A stretch of 57,826 nt of DNA from Acinetobacter sp. WC-141 (GTDB lineage: Bacteria > Pseudomonadota > Gammaproteobacteria > Pseudomonadales > Moraxellaceae), in contig NZ_AMSS01000053.1 in assembly GCF_000313935.1 (NCBI RefSeq), positions 1 to 57,826 of the forward strand. Reading direction: 5' to 3'. Under the pieces are notes generated by a model. That model made no database searches, was not told the origin of the DNA, and saw only the letters and a list, made by a program, of their open reading frames with translations. The position numbers and the translations under genes were made by a program. Below, in pieces: positions 37,839 to 49,172 of this stretch; position 1 is the first letter of the stretch, and the number at the start of each line of letters is the position of its first letter.

Positions 37839-39038
37839 ATGAAGCCATTTTCTCAACCCTTACATCCCCTATTTCAAAAACTCAATATTGGGAGTGAAGT
37901 CTGGTGGAATACCGTTAAAAAACTAGGTAGTCCACTGGTCAACCTACAAAAAAATAAAGCGCTATGTACCTTTATTTGGCGTAGTTCTGAACTCAAAGAA
38001 AGCTTTTTTGTTTATATCGATATCTATTCACAAAGCCCTTCTATCTATCAAAAGTGGAATCGTTTTAGCCGTATAGCTGGGACAGATGTGTACTTTTTTG
38101 AAATAGAGTTGCCTCTAGCTTGGGCTGGTAGTTATGTTGTAGTGACCGCTAGTGAAGAAGCGCCAGAAACAGATTGTGCGGCAATACGCCGCTTATGGTG
38201 GCAAACCCAGCTTAAACAGAGTGCTCAAATTGATCCATTCAATCATCATCGGTTTTACACGGGACATCTGGCTCGATACATCAATCAAATTCAACTCGAA
38301 AGCACAAAATCTTTCATAGACGATTGCCCAATTACAAAGACATTTCAATGGTCAAGTCGCTTATGCCAACAGGACTATTTGGTCGATATTTTAATTAGTG
38401 GTGAATCAGCAGAAGAAAATCTGCCATTAGTTATTTTGCTTGATGGACAAATCTGGAGTCGAGAGCTTTCAATTTTGCCCAAAATTCAACATTTGACTGA
38501 TTCAAATAAGATTCGCCCAGCAGTTTATGCTTTTATTCATAGTTTAAATATTCAGCAACGCCAACGAGATTATGGTTGTCATGATGCGTTTAGTCAGGCG
38601 TTGGTTGATGAACTTATTGAAACGCTTCTAAAAGAATATTCCTTTATTTCTAAAACAGACATTACGTTATGTGGTCAAAGTTTAGGTGGATTATGCGCTT
38701 TACATAGCGCTTTGTTGTTCCCGACCATTTTTACTTCTCTGATTTTACAGTCTGGATCTTATTGGTGGTCAGATTTTTCGAACAGTACTTTAGGGAAAAA
38801 ACATAAAGGTAATATTTTAGAACTGCTTCAAAACCTATCTCATCCATTATCAAAAACAACTCAAATTTATATCAGTGCTGGCACGTATGAAACCGATATG
38901 CGGGACGATGCCCTACAGCTTTATCAACAATTGCAATCATTCAATCAAGTGAGCTTTCACAGTTTTTCAGGCGGACATGATGCCGTGAACTGGCGTACCG
39001 ACTTGCTTAAGGCATTGCAAAAAATTCTTTCACTATAA
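37839..39038 (+). CDS. fes: Catecholate siderophore esterase (Fes-like)
   Basis: Fes-type enzymes hydrolyse the serine-ester backbone of ferric tris-catechol siderophores in the cytoplasm, releasing iron. The chosen start at 37839 (MKPFSQPLHPLF) avoids reading through the Fur-box region; an upstream in-frame start at 37770 exists. The N-terminal Fes domain runs to about residue 150. The esterase domain carries the nucleophile Ser281 in LCGQSLGGLCAL and His380 in SFSGGHDAVNWR. The length of 399 is normal. Its presence supports an ester-linked oligomeric product. It is the first gene of fes-mbtH-entF-entS. Confidence 0.9.
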   Translation: MKPFSQPLHPLFQKLNIGSEVWWNTVKKLGSPLVNLQKNKALCTFIWRSSELKESFFVYIDIYSQSPSIYQKWNRFSRIAGTDVYFFEIELPLAWAGSYVVVTASEEAPETDCAAIRRLWWQTQLKQSAQIDPFNHHRFYTGHLARYINQIQLESTKSFIDDCPITKTFQWSSRLCQQDYLVDILISGESAEENLPLVILLDGQIWSRELSILPKIQHLTDSNKIRPAVYAFIHSLNIQQRQRDYGCHDAFSQALVDELIETLLKEYSFISKTDITLCGQSLGGLCALHSALLFPTIFTSLILQSGSYWWSDFSNSTLGKKHKGNILELLQNLSHPLSKTTQIYISAGTYETDMRDDALQLYQQLQSFNQVSFHSFSGGHDAVNWRTDLLKALQKILSL

Positions 39039-39067
39039 CCATTTGTTTCATCAAGGATAACAATATC

Positions 39068-39283
39068 ATGAGCAACTTACAGGAAAATTATATCAATCCC
39101 TTTGATAACGAAAGTTTGTCTTTTCAGGTTTTAAAAAATCAACAAGGTGAGTTCAGTTTATGGCCTGCTCAACATCAGGTGCCATCGGGATGGGATGTGC
39201 AGCATGGTCCTGATACACGGTCTTCATGCATTGCTTATGTAGAAAAGCACTGGGTTGCGATTAACCCCTTTCAACAAGCGTAA
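39068..39283 (+). CDS. ybdZ: MbtH-like NRPS accessory protein (YbdZ)
   Basis: MbtH-like proteins bind adenylation domains and are needed for their activity or solubility. The 71-residue protein shows the signature: [15 protein letters not shown], then [16 protein letters not shown] and a late [14 protein letters not shown]. It lies 11 bases before entF, its likely client, as in enterobacterial ent operons. Confidence 0.93.
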   Translation: MSNLQENYINPFDNESLSFQVLKNQQGEFSLWPAQHQVPSGWDVQHGPDTRSSCIAYVEKHWVAINPFQQA

Positions 39284-39294
39284 GGAGTATTGTC

Positions 39295-42200
39295 ATGAAT
39301 CAGGCATTAAATAATGAATTTACTCCGGACCTTTCACAACCCGCTCGTTTTGAATTGGCCTCTACTCAGCTCGGTATTTTTCTTGCCGATCATTTAAGTT
39401 CAATTGAAGATTTATATACCATTGCGCATTGTTTGGAACTACCAAAAACTGTCGATATCCCAACGTTTAAAAAAGCGATTCAGATCGGCTTAAATGAAGC
39501 CGATACGGTCAATGCCTCATATTCATCTGACCCGTCTCAACCGTTTATTGAGCTTAATAACCAAGTTCAGTTTCAAATCGAAGAATTTGATTTTTGTCAT
39601 TTAACGCCTAAAAAAGCTCAGCAACGCTTATGGGACTGGATGCCATCAGACCGTCAATGTGCCAAATCACTTAAAGCTGGTGAATCTCAGCTGTTCCGTC
39701 AAGTGCTCTTTACGACGCATGACAAAGTATATTGGTATCAACGTTATCACCACATCATGCTTGATGGGTTTAGCATGATTAACCTAACCAAACGTATTGT
39801 TGAGCTATATCAACAATTACAAGAAGGAAAAGAACTTTCGGTTTCTCCGTTCATTGGCGTGAATGATGTTATTTCGGAACGTCAGTCTTATGAAAATAGC
39901 CATCAATTTAAAATAGATCAGGCTTTTTGGAAAGCTTATTGTGAAGATTTACCTAGTCCAGTTAGTTTAAGTACTCATCATTTAGCGGCAAAAACAACCG
40001 CAACATTTATTAAGCATCAGCTGCGTTTTTCGACAGGAATTTTAGAGCAAATTCAAGCTTTAGCTGCACAAACTAAATTAGCTTTGAATGACATGATGAT
40101 GTCATTGTCATTACATTATATTTACAAAATGACCGATAAAGCTGCTTTGGTTAACGGTATTCCATTTATGCGCCGTTTAGGTTCAAAAGCGATTCGCTCA
40201 ACCTTACCTACGGTAAATGTCTTGCCTGTGAAGTTTAAAGTTGCTGAAAAAGACAGTTGGGTGAGCTTAGCTCAACATGTACAAGAGCAATTACGAGAAA
40301 TTCGTCCGCATCAGAAATACGATGCAGAACAAATTTTAAGAGATTTAAATAGTATCGATATTCATGAACGAATGTACGGTCCTATTTTAAATTATAAAGC
40401 TTTTGACCAAGACTTGGTTTTAGATGGTGAAAAGGTCAAAACACACCATATTTCTACAGGACCAATTGATGATTTTGAGTTTTCCTTTATTGTTCAAGAT
40501 CATGAACTCATTATCGAACTACGTGCGGATTCGCAGCGTTATACACAAGATGAGCTATTTAACCATGGTCAACGCCTAACGTTATTGCTCGAACAAGCCT
40601 TGATTCGTCCAGAAAAGCCATGTAGCAATTTTAATATTACAACATCACAAGAGCTTGCTGCCCTGACCCAAAGTGGTATTGGTCCGCGTGTTAGTCACCC
40701 TGAAAAATATAATAATGTTTTAGATATTTTTTATGAGCAAGTGAAAAAATATCCTGAACGTACCGCCATTGTGAGTGGTGAACGTCCAAACCTTCAGCAT
40801 CTCAGTTTTGCTGAGCTTGCTGTAAAAGTGAATCAACTGACTCGTTTTTTACAAGAAAATGGAGCCAAAAAGCAAACTGTCATTGCTGGAGCTATTCCTC
40901 GTTCAATTGACTCAGTTGTGGTGATGTTATCCGTATTAAACTCTGGTGCGAGTTTCTTGCCTCTCGATTTAGATTACCCAATCGATCGTATGCAGATGAT
41001 GTGTGAAGATGCCAATCCATTATTTGTATTAACTACACAAGCACTTGCACAGCAACTACCACAAAATATTCAACAGCTATATCTTGATCATGAAGATGTT
41101 CAAACACAAATTCGCAAGCAAGATGCGAGTGATATTCCTACCGAAAATCGTAAATTTGATTTTCAAGATGTCGCGTATGTAATTTTTACTTCAGGAAGTA
41201 CTGGTCGTCCTAAGGGAGTAATGAATACACATGGTTCTTTACGCAACCTCATTTTGTCGCATAAACCAACTATTTACTGGCCTGTATTAGAAGCTGTAAA
41301 TCAGCGTTTCCCTGAGCGTCCGTTACGTGCAGCGCATACACACTCTTTCTCATTTGACTCATCTTGGTTGCAAGTTTTCTGGATGTTATGGGGCCAAGAG
41401 CTACATATTTTTGATGAAAACATGCGTCGTGATGCATTTGGCTTAGTGCAAGAAATTCAACAACGACAAATCGATACACTCGATTTACCGCCATCTTTTT
41501 GTGCGCAAATAATGACGAATGGTTTATTTGCTGAAAATCAACATCAACCAAGTCTTATTTTGATTGGTGGTGAAGCTGCACCGTTAGCTTTATGGCAGCA
41601 GCTGAATGCTCAGCCAGAACTTTTTGCTCATAACTTGTATGGCCCAACAGAATATACGGTTGATACTTTCCGAGCAGAATTAAAGCAAACAGCTCGCCCT
41701 GTCATTGGTAACCCTATTGGTAATACACAGGCCTACGTACTAGATCGCTACTTGCAACGATGCCCAACAGGCGTGATTGGTGAACTTTATATTTCTGGCT
41801 TTGGGATCGCCAATGGTTATTTAGGTCGAGCTGACTTAAGTGCTGCCCGTTTTGTAGCGAATCCATTTGAACATGGACAGCGCATGTACCGCACAGGTGA
41901 TTTAGTCCGCTGGAATAGCGCGGGTAAACTTGAATTTATGGGGCGCTGTGATGACCAGATTAAAATTCGTGGTTATCGAGTTGAAATTGGTGAAGTTGAA
42001 AATGCGCTTTCGATTTTAGCCAATGTTGAAAGCGCAGTCGTGATTGCAGAACCGATTAATAACAGTCATCGTTTACTCGGTTATTGTGTGGTCAAAGACA
42101 TTGAACTCGATGAAAAAACCAGTGAGCAATTAAGTCAGCAATATTTAAGTCAGTTACGTCAAAACTTACCTGAATATATGGTGCCTTCTGCCCTGACTGT

Positions 42201-45200
42201 TATGTCCGAATTTCCACGAAATGTAAGTGGCAAAGTCGATAAAAAAGCACTGCCAAAGCCTCAAATTCGTACCCATAGCCGAATGGCCGAAACGTCTGAA
42301 CAACAACTTTTATGTCAAATTACTGCATCTGTTCTTAAGCTTGACGCAATTGGAATTGATGACGACTTCTTTATGACAGGTGGCGATAGTATTTCGGCCA
42401 TTATGCTTTGTACTCAATTACGCCAACGTGGTTACGGCTTAAGACCAAGTGATGTATTCCAATGTAAAACAGTCGCCGCTATGGCACCGCAACTCACCCG
42501 TTTAGATGAACAACAAACGGCTGTTTCAAAACCGTTATTTTCAGCAGACCTAGAACAAAAGGTTCAAGAAAAATATGGAAAAAACAGCACTATTTTACCT
42601 TTGCTACCTTTGCAAAAAGGCATGCTATTTTTATCTCAAGTAGAAAATCAATCGAACTATAATGCCTTTACTCGTCTTAGTTTAAATGGAGACATTGATC
42701 CGGTACGTTTGCAGCAAGCGTTGATTACCTTATTAAAACGTCACCCTCAATTAGGCGGACATTTTGATAGCGAATTAGCTGAAGAACCTGTTTTTATCTA
42801 TTCATTACACCCTACTCAAGCTTGGCCAGTTCAGTTTTGCTCAGTCACTCCCGATCTGCTTGAGCAAACCATTCAAGAAACATTGCAGCAACCGATTCAT
42901 CTCGACCAACCCTATGGCTTAATTCGGGCAACCTTAATTCAACATGCTCCAGAACAATCCGAATTATTGATTATGGTGCATCATCTGTTAACAGATGGTT
43001 GGTCAACTCCGCTGTTTTTACAAGACTTTATTAAAGCCTATCAGCAAACTAATCAACAATTGCCTGTGCTTGAATATAGTTATGAAACAGTAATTAAAGC
43101 TTTATCTGCACGTGACCATGAAACATCGAAAGTAATTTGGCAACGTGATTTAGCAGATTTACAGCCACTTATTTTATTTAATCAACCCCAGCAAGCTGTA
43201 CAGGAAACTTCATATCGTTTAAGTGCTGAGTTGGGCGCGAAACTTCAACACAAATTACGCCAGCAAGGCATCACGCTCAATGTCTTCATGCAAATGATTT
43301 GGGCAATGACTTTAAATATTTATGCTCATCGTGAAGATATTGTTTTTGGTACTCCTGTTTCTGGGCGTTCAGCACCTATCAATGGTTTAGAGCAGCAGAT
43401 TGGATTGTTTTTAAATACGATTCCAGTACGTGTAAAGCTCAACATGCAGCAAACACTTTGGGAGCAATTGACTCAGTTACAACAATTGCATGTTGAACAT
43501 TTAGAACATGATGGTTTAGGTCTGGGTGCAATTCAGCAACTAATGGGGCAAGGCAATCTTTTCGATAGTTTGTTAGTCGTAGAAAACTATCCTGATAATC
43601 AGTATTTACAGCAAAAACTTGGTGATGCTGCGATTTCAAAACTCACAAATCGTGGTTATAGCCATTACCCGCTTGCTTTGTTAGTTATTCCTGATCATCA
43701 AATTGAACTATTACTCGAACAGCGTGGTGTAATTGATCAACCTGAACATTTCTTAGAGCGAATGGTTCAATTGATTGAAATTGCATTAAATGAACCAGAG
43801 ACTTCTCTAGCTCACTATCGCTTACAACTGGCCGAAGAACGCGATTTAATCCAGAAAACAAATCAAACCCAATACTATGTTCGCCAGAGCACATTACAAC
43901 AATTACTCAGAGAACAAGCTCGAATTACGCCTGAACAAACGGCGTTATCTGATGAAAATCATCAGCTCAGTTTTAGTGAAGTGCGTTTGCAAGTTTGTGC
44001 TTTAGCACAGCAATTGCAAAGAGCGGGCGTACAGGCTGGAGATATTGTTGCGGTTGCTCTACCAAGATCAGTCAAACTGAGTATCGCTATTTTAGCGGTG
44101 ATTGAAGCAGGTGCAGCTTATTTACCTATTGATTTACAACATCCGTCTGAACGCATCAAATTTATGTTGCAGGATGCCAAATCTAAACTTGTGATTGGTG
44201 AACAAAAAGATCTAGCTGCTATTGCCCCTCCATCAATAGCCATCTTTGCTTTTAATGAATTGTTTGATGAAACAAAGATTGATTTAAGCAGCTATAAAAC
44301 GACAGTTATTACCCCACAGCATCCGGCCTATTTAATCTATACATCAGGTACAACAGGCCAGCCAAAAGGTGTCATGGTTTCTCACCAAGCCATTGTGAAC
44401 CGTATTTTATGGATGCAATCAGAATATCCACTGTCAGCCAACGATACGATTTTGCAAAAAACGCCATGTACTTTCGATGTCTCTGTATGGGAGTTTTTCT
44501 GGTCATACTTAGTGGGCGCGAGATTGGTTATGGCTCCTGTGGATGCACACCGTGATCCATTGGCATTATTAAGCCTCATTCAAAAATATCAGGTAACAAC
44601 ATTACATTTTGTACCGTCAATGTTGGCTGTTTTTGAAAATGCTGCTACCGAAATTTTGTCATCTGCTCAGCGTCAAAGTTTACCAATCCGCCGAGTGTTC
44701 TGTAGTGGTGAGGCATTACCAACGGCTTTAGCAAAATCATTTACTGAGCACTTTAGCTGTGAGCTACATAACTTATATGGCCCAACAGAAGCTGCGGTAG
44801 ATGTGAGTTATATGGATGCAACACTAGGATTACACCCAGAAGAAAGTAGTGTTGCAATTGGATATCCAGTCTGGAATACCCAGCTTTATATTTTAGATCA
44901 ATACTTACGCCCTGTTCCTGTTGGAGTGGACGGTGAACTTTATTTGGCAGGCCATCAACTGGCCATGGGTTATTTGCATCGAGCAGACTTAACAGCAACA
45001 CGTTTTGTGGCAAATCCATTTGCAGCAGGTCAACGCATGTACCGCACTGGTGATATTGCCCGTTGGCATGCAGACGGCAGTATTCAATATGTGGGCCGTG
45101 CTGATGACCAGTTAAAGATACGTGGACAACGTATTGAACTGGGTGAAATTGAACAGCAATTACGTTTAATCAGCGGTCTTGATGTGGTTGTACATCCTAT

Positions 45201-46446
45201 CTCTTCTGAGCAAAATAAAGCTGATGTTCAATTGGTTGCTTACTTGCAAACAACAGCACCTGTGGATATTGAGCAGTTAAAGAAACAATTGGTGAAACAG
45301 CTTCCTGCCTATATGGTTCCTACACACTATGTATTAGTTGAGAAATTCCCATTAAGTCATAATGGTAAGCTGGACCGTAAAGCACTGCCGCAACCACACC
45401 TTACTCTTTCAAATATAGAAAAACAGTGCGCCACCACTGCTTTTGAACACGAACTGACACGTATTTTCCAGCAAGTTTTAAACACCGATCAGAATATTGG
45501 CGTGAACGAAGATTTCTTTGCGATTGGTGGACATTCCATTTTGGTGATGAAACTCGCAATTGAAATCCGAAAAGTATTCAAGCGGACCATTCCAATTGGC
45601 CAGTTGATGAGTCATGTCACGATTCAACGTTTAGCAGCTTTACTGCTTACACAAGAACGTTTGGCAGAAGTTGAACAAACTGGCATGCAACCAATTTTAC
45701 CCATCCGTTCCGGCTCTGGGCATCCATTGTTCTGTTTCTATCCAGGTTCTGGTTCGGCATGGCAATATACGGTGCTGAATCGTTATCTACATTCTGATTT
45801 ACCCATTATTGGGTTGCAGTCACCTCGACCAGATGGCCTATTGGCAAATAGCGCTAATATGGACGAACTGGTTGAAAAACAACTTGAGATTATTCGCAGC
45901 CAACAACCAACTGGACCTTATACGTTACTAGGTTATTCACTTGGCGGCACTGTGGCTTATGCAGTTGCAGCGAAGCTCACTGAACAAGGTGAAAAAGTTG
46001 ATTATCTTGGCTTGTTAGACACTTATCCTGCTGAAATTCATCAATGGTTAGATTTATCGATAGAAGAAATGAATACTGAAGCTGAGCAAGAACAGCTTCA
46101 GTTCTTCAATGATATTCTAGCCGATGCAGATACGGCATTAAATGAAGAAACCCGTCGTTTACAAGAAGATATTTTTGCAAACTATCGCGATGCCGTCCGT
46201 TTATTAAAACCGTATAAAATGCCGCAGTTTAATGGTGAACTACACTTAGTTGTCGCTGAAAAAGACTTACTGCCGTATATCCAACCAGAACAACAATGGT
46301 CACCTTTAGTTAAAAAACTCAATATTGTTCGACTAAGTGAAGCTGACCATACCGATATATTGTCTCCGCAGCAACTTGAAACACTTGGCCCGATTTTAAA
46401 CCGCATGATCTGTCAGGCACGCGGTTTAGAGGAGCACACGCCATGA
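39295..46446 (+). CDS. entF: Two-module siderophore NRPS (EntF-like, C-A-T-C-A-T-TE)
   Basis: The 2383-residue protein is nearly twice the length of E. coli EntF. Domains in order: C1 ([10 protein letters not shown], about residue 152), A1 ([12 protein letters not shown] about 631, [15 protein letters not shown]), T1 (GGDS at 1029-1032), C2 (HHLLTDG at 1229-1235, [11 protein letters not shown]), A2 ([11 protein letters not shown] about 1683, FDVSVWE), T2 (GGHS at 2078-2081), TE (GYSLGG with Ser2215, Asp2242, His2352). My reading of the A2 pocket is DVWHFSLVDK, the serine code of EntF. The A1 pocket is DSLDLGLVDK, whose Asp278 suggests a basic amino acid. No epimerase domain is seen. C1 should take DHB from EntB, and TE should oligomerise DHB-Xaa-Ser units. 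It overlaps entS by four bases. Confidence 0.93.
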   Translation: MNQALNNEFTPDLSQPARFELASTQLGIFLADHLSSIEDLYTIAHCLELPKTVDIPTFKKAIQIGLNEADTVNASYSSDPSQPFIELNNQVQFQIEEFDFCHLTPKKAQQRLWDWMPSDRQCAKSLKAGESQLFRQVLFTTHDKVYWYQRYHHIMLDGFSMINLTKRIVELYQQLQEGKELSVSPFIGVNDVISERQSYENSHQFKIDQAFWKAYCEDLPSPVSLSTHHLAAKTTATFIKHQLRFSTGILEQIQALAAQTKLALNDMMMSLSLHYIYKMTDKAALVNGIPFMRRLGSKAIRSTLPTVNVLPVKFKVAEKDSWVSLAQHVQEQLREIRPHQKYDAEQILRDLNSIDIHERMYGPILNYKAFDQDLVLDGEKVKTHHISTGPIDDFEFSFIVQDHELIIELRADSQRYTQDELFNHGQRLTLLLEQALIRPEKPCSNFNITTSQELAALTQSGIGPRVSHPEKYNNVLDIFYEQVKKYPERTAIVSGERPNLQHLSFAELAVKVNQLTRFLQENGAKKQTVIAGAIPRSIDSVVVMLSVLNSGASFLPLDLDYPIDRMQMMCEDANPLFVLTTQALAQQLPQNIQQLYLDHEDVQTQIRKQDASDIPTENRKFDFQDVAYVIFTSGSTGRPKGVMNTHGSLRNLILSHKPTIYWPVLEAVNQRFPERPLRAAHTHSFSFDSSWLQVFWMLWGQELHIFDENMRRDAFGLVQEIQQRQIDTLDLPPSFCAQIMTNGLFAENQHQPSLILIGGEAAPLALWQQLNAQPELFAHNLYGPTEYTVDTFRAELKQTARPVIGNPIGNTQAYVLDRYLQRCPTGVIGELYISGFGIANGYLGRADLSAARFVANPFEHGQRMYRTGDLVRWNSAGKLEFMGRCDDQIKIRGYRVEIGEVENALSILANVESAVVIAEPINNSHRLLGYCVVKDIELDEKTSEQLSQQYLSQLRQNLPEYMVPSALTVMSEFPRNVSGKVDKKALPKPQIRTHSRMAETSEQQLLCQITASVLKLDAIGIDDDFFMTGGDSISAIMLCTQLRQRGYGLRPSDVFQCKTVAAMAPQLTRLDEQQTAVSKPLFSADLEQKVQEKYGKNSTILPLLPLQKGMLFLSQVENQSNYNAFTRLSLNGDIDPVRLQQALITLLKRHPQLGGHFDSELAEEPVFIYSLHPTQAWPVQFCSVTPDLLEQTIQETLQQPIHLDQPYGLIRATLIQHAPEQSELLIMVHHLLTDGWSTPLFLQDFIKAYQQTNQQLPVLEYSYETVIKALSARDHETSKVIWQRDLADLQPLILFNQPQQAVQETSYRLSAELGAKLQHKLRQQGITLNVFMQMIWAMTLNIYAHREDIVFGTPVSGRSAPINGLEQQIGLFLNTIPVRVKLNMQQTLWEQLTQLQQLHVEHLEHDGLGLGAIQQLMGQGNLFDSLLVVENYPDNQYLQQKLGDAAISKLTNRGYSHYPLALLVIPDHQIELLLEQRGVIDQPEHFLERMVQLIEIALNEPETSLAHYRLQLAEERDLIQKTNQTQYYVRQSTLQQLLREQARITPEQTALSDENHQLSFSEVRLQVCALAQQLQRAGVQAGDIVAVALPRSVKLSIAILAVIEAGAAYLPIDLQHPSERIKFMLQDAKSKLVIGEQKDLAAIAPPSIAIFAFNELFDETKIDLSSYKTTVITPQHPAYLIYTSGTTGQPKGVMVSHQAIVNRILWMQSEYPLSANDTILQKTPCTFDVSVWEFFWSYLVGARLVMAPVDAHRDPLALLSLIQKYQVTTLHFVPSMLAVFENAATEILSSAQRQSLPIRRVFCSGEALPTALAKSFTEHFSCELHNLYGPTEAAVDVSYMDATLGLHPEESSVAIGYPVWNTQLYILDQYLRPVPVGVDGELYLAGHQLAMGYLHRADLTATRFVANPFAAGQRMYRTGDIARWHADGSIQYVGRADDQLKIRGQRIELGEIEQQLRLISGLDVVVHPISSEQNKADVQLVAYLQTTAPVDIEQLKKQLVKQLPAYMVPTHYVLVEKFPLSHNGKLDRKALPQPHLTLSNIEKQCATTAFEHELTRIFQQVLNTDQNIGVNEDFFAIGGHSILVMKLAIEIRKVFKRTIPIGQLMSHVTIQRLAALLLTQERLAEVEQTGMQPILPIRSGSGHPLFCFYPGSGSAWQYTVLNRYLHSDLPIIGLQSPRPDGLLANSANMDELVEKQLEIIRSQQPTGPYTLLGYSLGGTVAYAVAAKLTEQGEKVDYLGLLDTYPAEIHQWLDLSIEEMNTEAEQEQLQFFNDILADADTALNEETRRLQEDIFANYRDAVRLLKPYKMPQFNGELHLVVAEKDLLPYIQPEQQWSPLVKKLNIVRLSEADHTDILSPQQLETLGPILNRMICQARGLEEHTP

Positions 46447-47693
46447 GCTTCAAATCTGTATTGACCGATTTTAGTCTTTTAAAACGTAATGCTCATTTCC
46501 GACATGTATTTATTGCCCGCACATTGTCATTGTTAACAATTGGCATGTTGGTCGTGGCTATTCCAAAACAAGTCTATGACATTACGGGTAACTCGCTTAA
46601 CGTTGCTGTCGCAATGGCTTTTGAAGGCATTGCTATGTTTATTGGCTTGTTACTTGGCGGTTTGCTGTCAGATCGCAAAGATCGGAAATGGCTGATTTTA
46701 TTGGCACGTGGTGTGTGTGGCTTAGGCTTTGCTGGCCTCGCCATCAACGCCATGTTTGAGCACCCTTCACTCTATGCGATTTATTTTTTATCGGCATGGG
46801 ATGGTTTCTTTGGTGCACTGGGTGTAACGGCAATGATGGCGATCATGCCTGTGATTGTAGGGCGCGAAAATATCGTACAAGCCCGTGCGATCAGTATGGT
46901 ATCCGTACGTCTTGCAACTGTTATTTCACCAGCAATCGGCGGTATTTTAATTGCGGTTAGTGGTGTAGCAACTGTGTATTGGGTCTCAACGGTGGGTACT
47001 TTACTCACTGTGTTTTTATTGATGGGGCTACCTGCGCTTAAACCACAACATGCATCAAATGGCGAAAGTCCTCTTCGCCAATTAGCTCAAGGGTTTAAAT
47101 TTGTTTTTAAAAATAAAGTAGTCGGTAGCACCATTTTAATTGGAACACTGCTCAGTTTTAGCAGTGCTATTCGTATTATTTTTCCGCAAATGGCAGATGA
47201 AATTTTTCACGGCGGCGCATTTGAACTCGGACTTATGTATTCGGCCGTGCCTTTAGGCTCAACTTTAGGTGCATTACTGAGTGGATGGACAACAAAGTTA
47301 CTCAAACCCGGCTTAGTCATGCTCTATACGTGCTTAGGTGTTTTTAGCTGCATGATTATGATTGGACTTTCACCTTGGCTCATCGTGACTTTACCAATTT
47401 TATGTGTTTTCGGATATTTGATGTCGATTGCCAACTTGCTTCAATACAGCATCGTGCAAGGACATACACCTGATGAATATTTAGGGCGTATTAATTCAAT
47501 CTGGCTCGCACAAGATGCGTTAGGCGATTCGATTGCCACTACAACTTTAGGTCTTTTAACGCGTTTTTTACCAATATCAGGAAGTATCCTCTTCTTTGGT
47601 ATATTAAGCTTTGCAGTAGGGTTTATGTTCCTATTCAACTCTCAAGATATGCGTGAAACAGGATTCCAAGATCCTAAGTTACAAGAAAATTAA
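46443..47693 (+). CDS. entS: MFS siderophore exporter (EntS-like)
   Basis: The 416-residue protein is a 12-span MFS transporter of the EntS type. It has the loop 2-3 motif [19 protein letters not shown], many hydrophobic spans and a closing [13 protein letters not shown]. EntS moves the finished siderophore from cytoplasm to periplasm. The start overlaps the entF stop (ATGA), so production and export are coupled. With the RND permease it gives a possible two-step export route. A strong terminator follows. Confidence 0.9.
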   Translation: MSFKSVLTDFSLLKRNAHFRHVFIARTLSLLTIGMLVVAIPKQVYDITGNSLNVAVAMAFEGIAMFIGLLLGGLLSDRKDRKWLILLARGVCGLGFAGLAINAMFEHPSLYAIYFLSAWDGFFGALGVTAMMAIMPVIVGRENIVQARAISMVSVRLATVISPAIGGILIAVSGVATVYWVSTVGTLLTVFLLMGLPALKPQHASNGESPLRQLAQGFKFVFKNKVVGSTILIGTLLSFSSAIRIIFPQMADEIFHGGAFELGLMYSAVPLGSTLGALLSGWTTKLLKPGLVMLYTCLGVFSCMIMIGLSPWLIVTLPILCVFGYLMSIANLLQYSIVQGHTPDEYLGRINSIWLAQDALGDSIATTTLGLLTRFLPISGSILFFGILSFAVGFMFLFNSQDMRETGFQDPKLQEN

Positions 47694-47703
47694 ATCCTAA
47701 ATA

Positions 47704-47731
47704 AAAAGAAGGCAATTCGTTGCCTTCTTTT
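47704..47731. terminator. Bidirectional terminator with TTCG loop
   Basis: A perfect 12-bp stem (47704-47715 and 47720-47731, AAAAGAAGGCAA) around TTCG, between convergent entS and entD. Confidence 0.95.
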
Positions 47732-47734
47732 GCT

Positions 47735-48481
47735 TTAAGTAAAATTTCGTGCCTGAAAAACCCAAGTCATAATATAGTCTTGTTCTACAGCCCAGCCACC
47801 TTGATATTGTTCTAAGAGTTGATAGCGCTGCTGAATTTCTGGCAAAAAAGTTAGTGTTAATGTTTGATTTTCAAAATCAATATTAACGATAGATGCTTCT
47901 AAGAAATCGATATATTGCTTTGCAGTGGGATAAACCGCTTTATATAGGCTTTCTTTTACAGAGAAAATTAAGCTCACATAACGGGCAAAATCAAAAAACT
48001 CTGCCGCTTTACCTTTCCATAAATTAAACTCAGATGGCGTTAAAATAAGATGTGCGCTCTCTTGAGCAAATTCTGAGGTCACCCAGTGCTCAATATCAAT
48101 TCCCAAATAAACCGCATGGTTAGATAGCGCAACAATTAACTTATTTTGTGAATGACTAATACTCCCCAAAACATGAGTTGGCCAAATGGGCAAATGTTCG
48201 TACATCGAGGTTATTGGCTGCTCTAAACCGAAATGATGATTTAAAACAGCTTGAACTAATACCCTGCCACATAAGTACTCATTTTTACGTTTGACACACG
48301 CTTGAGCAATTTTTAGGGGATGCTCTAATTGTTGGTTTAGATGCAAATGCGTTGTTTGCGATAAATCTAGCCCATAACAAAATAGCTCTGATGTAAGAAA
48401 AATAGGACTCGATATTTCATAAATTGATTTACTGATTTGTTCAGGAATATATAGATAATGACTCAATGTATTCGACTTCAA
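47735..48481 (-). CDS. entD: 4'-Phosphopantetheinyl transferase (EntD-like)
   Basis: The enzyme attaches the phosphopantetheine arm to the carrier domains of EntB and EntF. The 248-residue protein has the magnesium motif GIDIEHW and the second motif FSVKESLYKAVYP. Before these lie the conserved arginine-bearing segment KNEYLCGRVLVQAVL and the loop GSISHSQN. It is transcribed away from the PepSY group with a Fur-box-like site between them. Confidence 0.93.
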   Translation of the reverse strand: MKSNTLSHYLYIPEQISKSIYEISSPIFLTSELFCYGLDLSQTTHLHLNQQLEHPLKIAQACVKRKNEYLCGRVLVQAVLNHHFGLEQPITSMYEHLPIWPTHVLGSISHSQNKLIVALSNHAVYLGIDIEHWVTSEFAQESAHLILTPSEFNLWKGKAAEFFDFARYVSLIFSVKESLYKAVYPTAKQYIDFLEASIVNIDFENQTLTLTFLPEIQQRYQLLEQYQGGWAVEQDYIMTWVFQARNFT

Positions 48482-48557
48482 AATAAATATTTTTAATGAG
48501 TTATCTCCTATCTTAACTTACTTACTGCAATTCTATAAGTAATTATATTTATCATTT

Positions 48558-48576
48558 GATAATAATTATTATTTAC
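48558..48576. promoter_or_regulatory. Fur-box-like sequence between entD and the PepSY group
   Basis: GATAATAATTATTATTTAC agrees with the Fur consensus at most positions and lies in a divergent promoter region. Confidence 0.6.
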
Positions 48577-48625
48577 TTATACTGTTGGGTAAATTTTGAC
48601 TTTAATTTACTTATAAACAGCGATT

Positions 48626-48883
48626 ATGAAACTTATAGGACTTTTTTTGACCCTGTTGGGAGCGGTCAGTATCTATTGTAGTCATAGCAACCAAAATCTG
48701 TTGTCTCAACATCTTCCTACTCTCTTTAAGTATTTGGGTCTATTGCTATTAGGCATTGGATTTATTGCGCTCTTTGCAAGCTTACCGAAAGTGGTTGCCG
48801 CTTTTTGCTGGTTCATGCTCATCATTTTTGCGTGGTCTTTCCTCCCTTTTATGGCGCTTTTTAAACGGAAACTGGTTTCATGA
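48626..48883 (+). CDS. Small membrane protein of an iron-siderophore utilisation group
   Basis: The 85-residue protein is nearly all hydrophobic, with three predicted spans (LIGLFLTLLGAVSIYC, LFKYLGLLLLGIGFIALFA, VVAAFCWFMLIIFAWSF). It resembles the small DUF3325-type proteins found next to PepSY iron-uptake proteins, but I cannot assign it firmly. It overlaps the next gene by four bases (ATGA), and a Fur-box-like site lies 50 bases upstream. Confidence 0.65.
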   Translation: MKLIGLFLTLLGAVSIYCSHSNQNLLSQHLPTLFKYLGLLLLGIGFIALFASLPKVVAAFCWFMLIIFAWSFLPFMALFKRKLVS

Positions 48884-49170
48884 AAGCTAAAATTCAGTCT
48901 CCAATCCAGCCAGACTGGTGGAGTAAAACGTTTGCAGGTGGTGTTTTAGGTCTAAGTCTTTCTATCGCTATTGGTAATTTGATTGTTTTATTAGGCCAAC
49001 CTTATGTCGCCATGGATTTATTGGTACAAGTGGGTATGTGGAGTGTTCCTTGGGTTTGGATGCCGATTATGTTTGGCAGTTATTTTTTTACGACTGGACG
49101 AAAAGCGCTTATCTATTTATTGACTGCCAATGCCCTAGCGTATAGCTGTATTTTTGTATTGCGGGGTTAA
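48880..49170 (+). CDS. Small membrane protein, DUF3649-like
   Basis: The 96-residue protein has three membrane spans and the motif WWSKTFAGGVLGLSLSIAIG near the start, then SVPWVWMPIMFGSYFF, which fits DUF3649 proteins of siderophore loci. It is coupled to the genes on both sides. The probable role is as partner of the PepSY protein in reducing or releasing iron from the siderophore in the periplasm or inner membrane, by analogy with the FpvGHJK set of pseudomonads. Confidence 0.7.
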   Translation: MKAKIQSPIQPDWWSKTFAGGVLGLSLSIAIGNLIVLLGQPYVAMDLLVQVGMWSVPWVWMPIMFGSYFFTTGRKALIYLLTANALAYSCIFVLRG

Positions 49171-49172
49171 AC

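Noticed and set aside
41270..41551. 93-codon antisense frame inside entF, and other antisense frames in 43.4-46.4 kb
   Set aside because: Shadow frames of a conserved coding region without ribosome sites.
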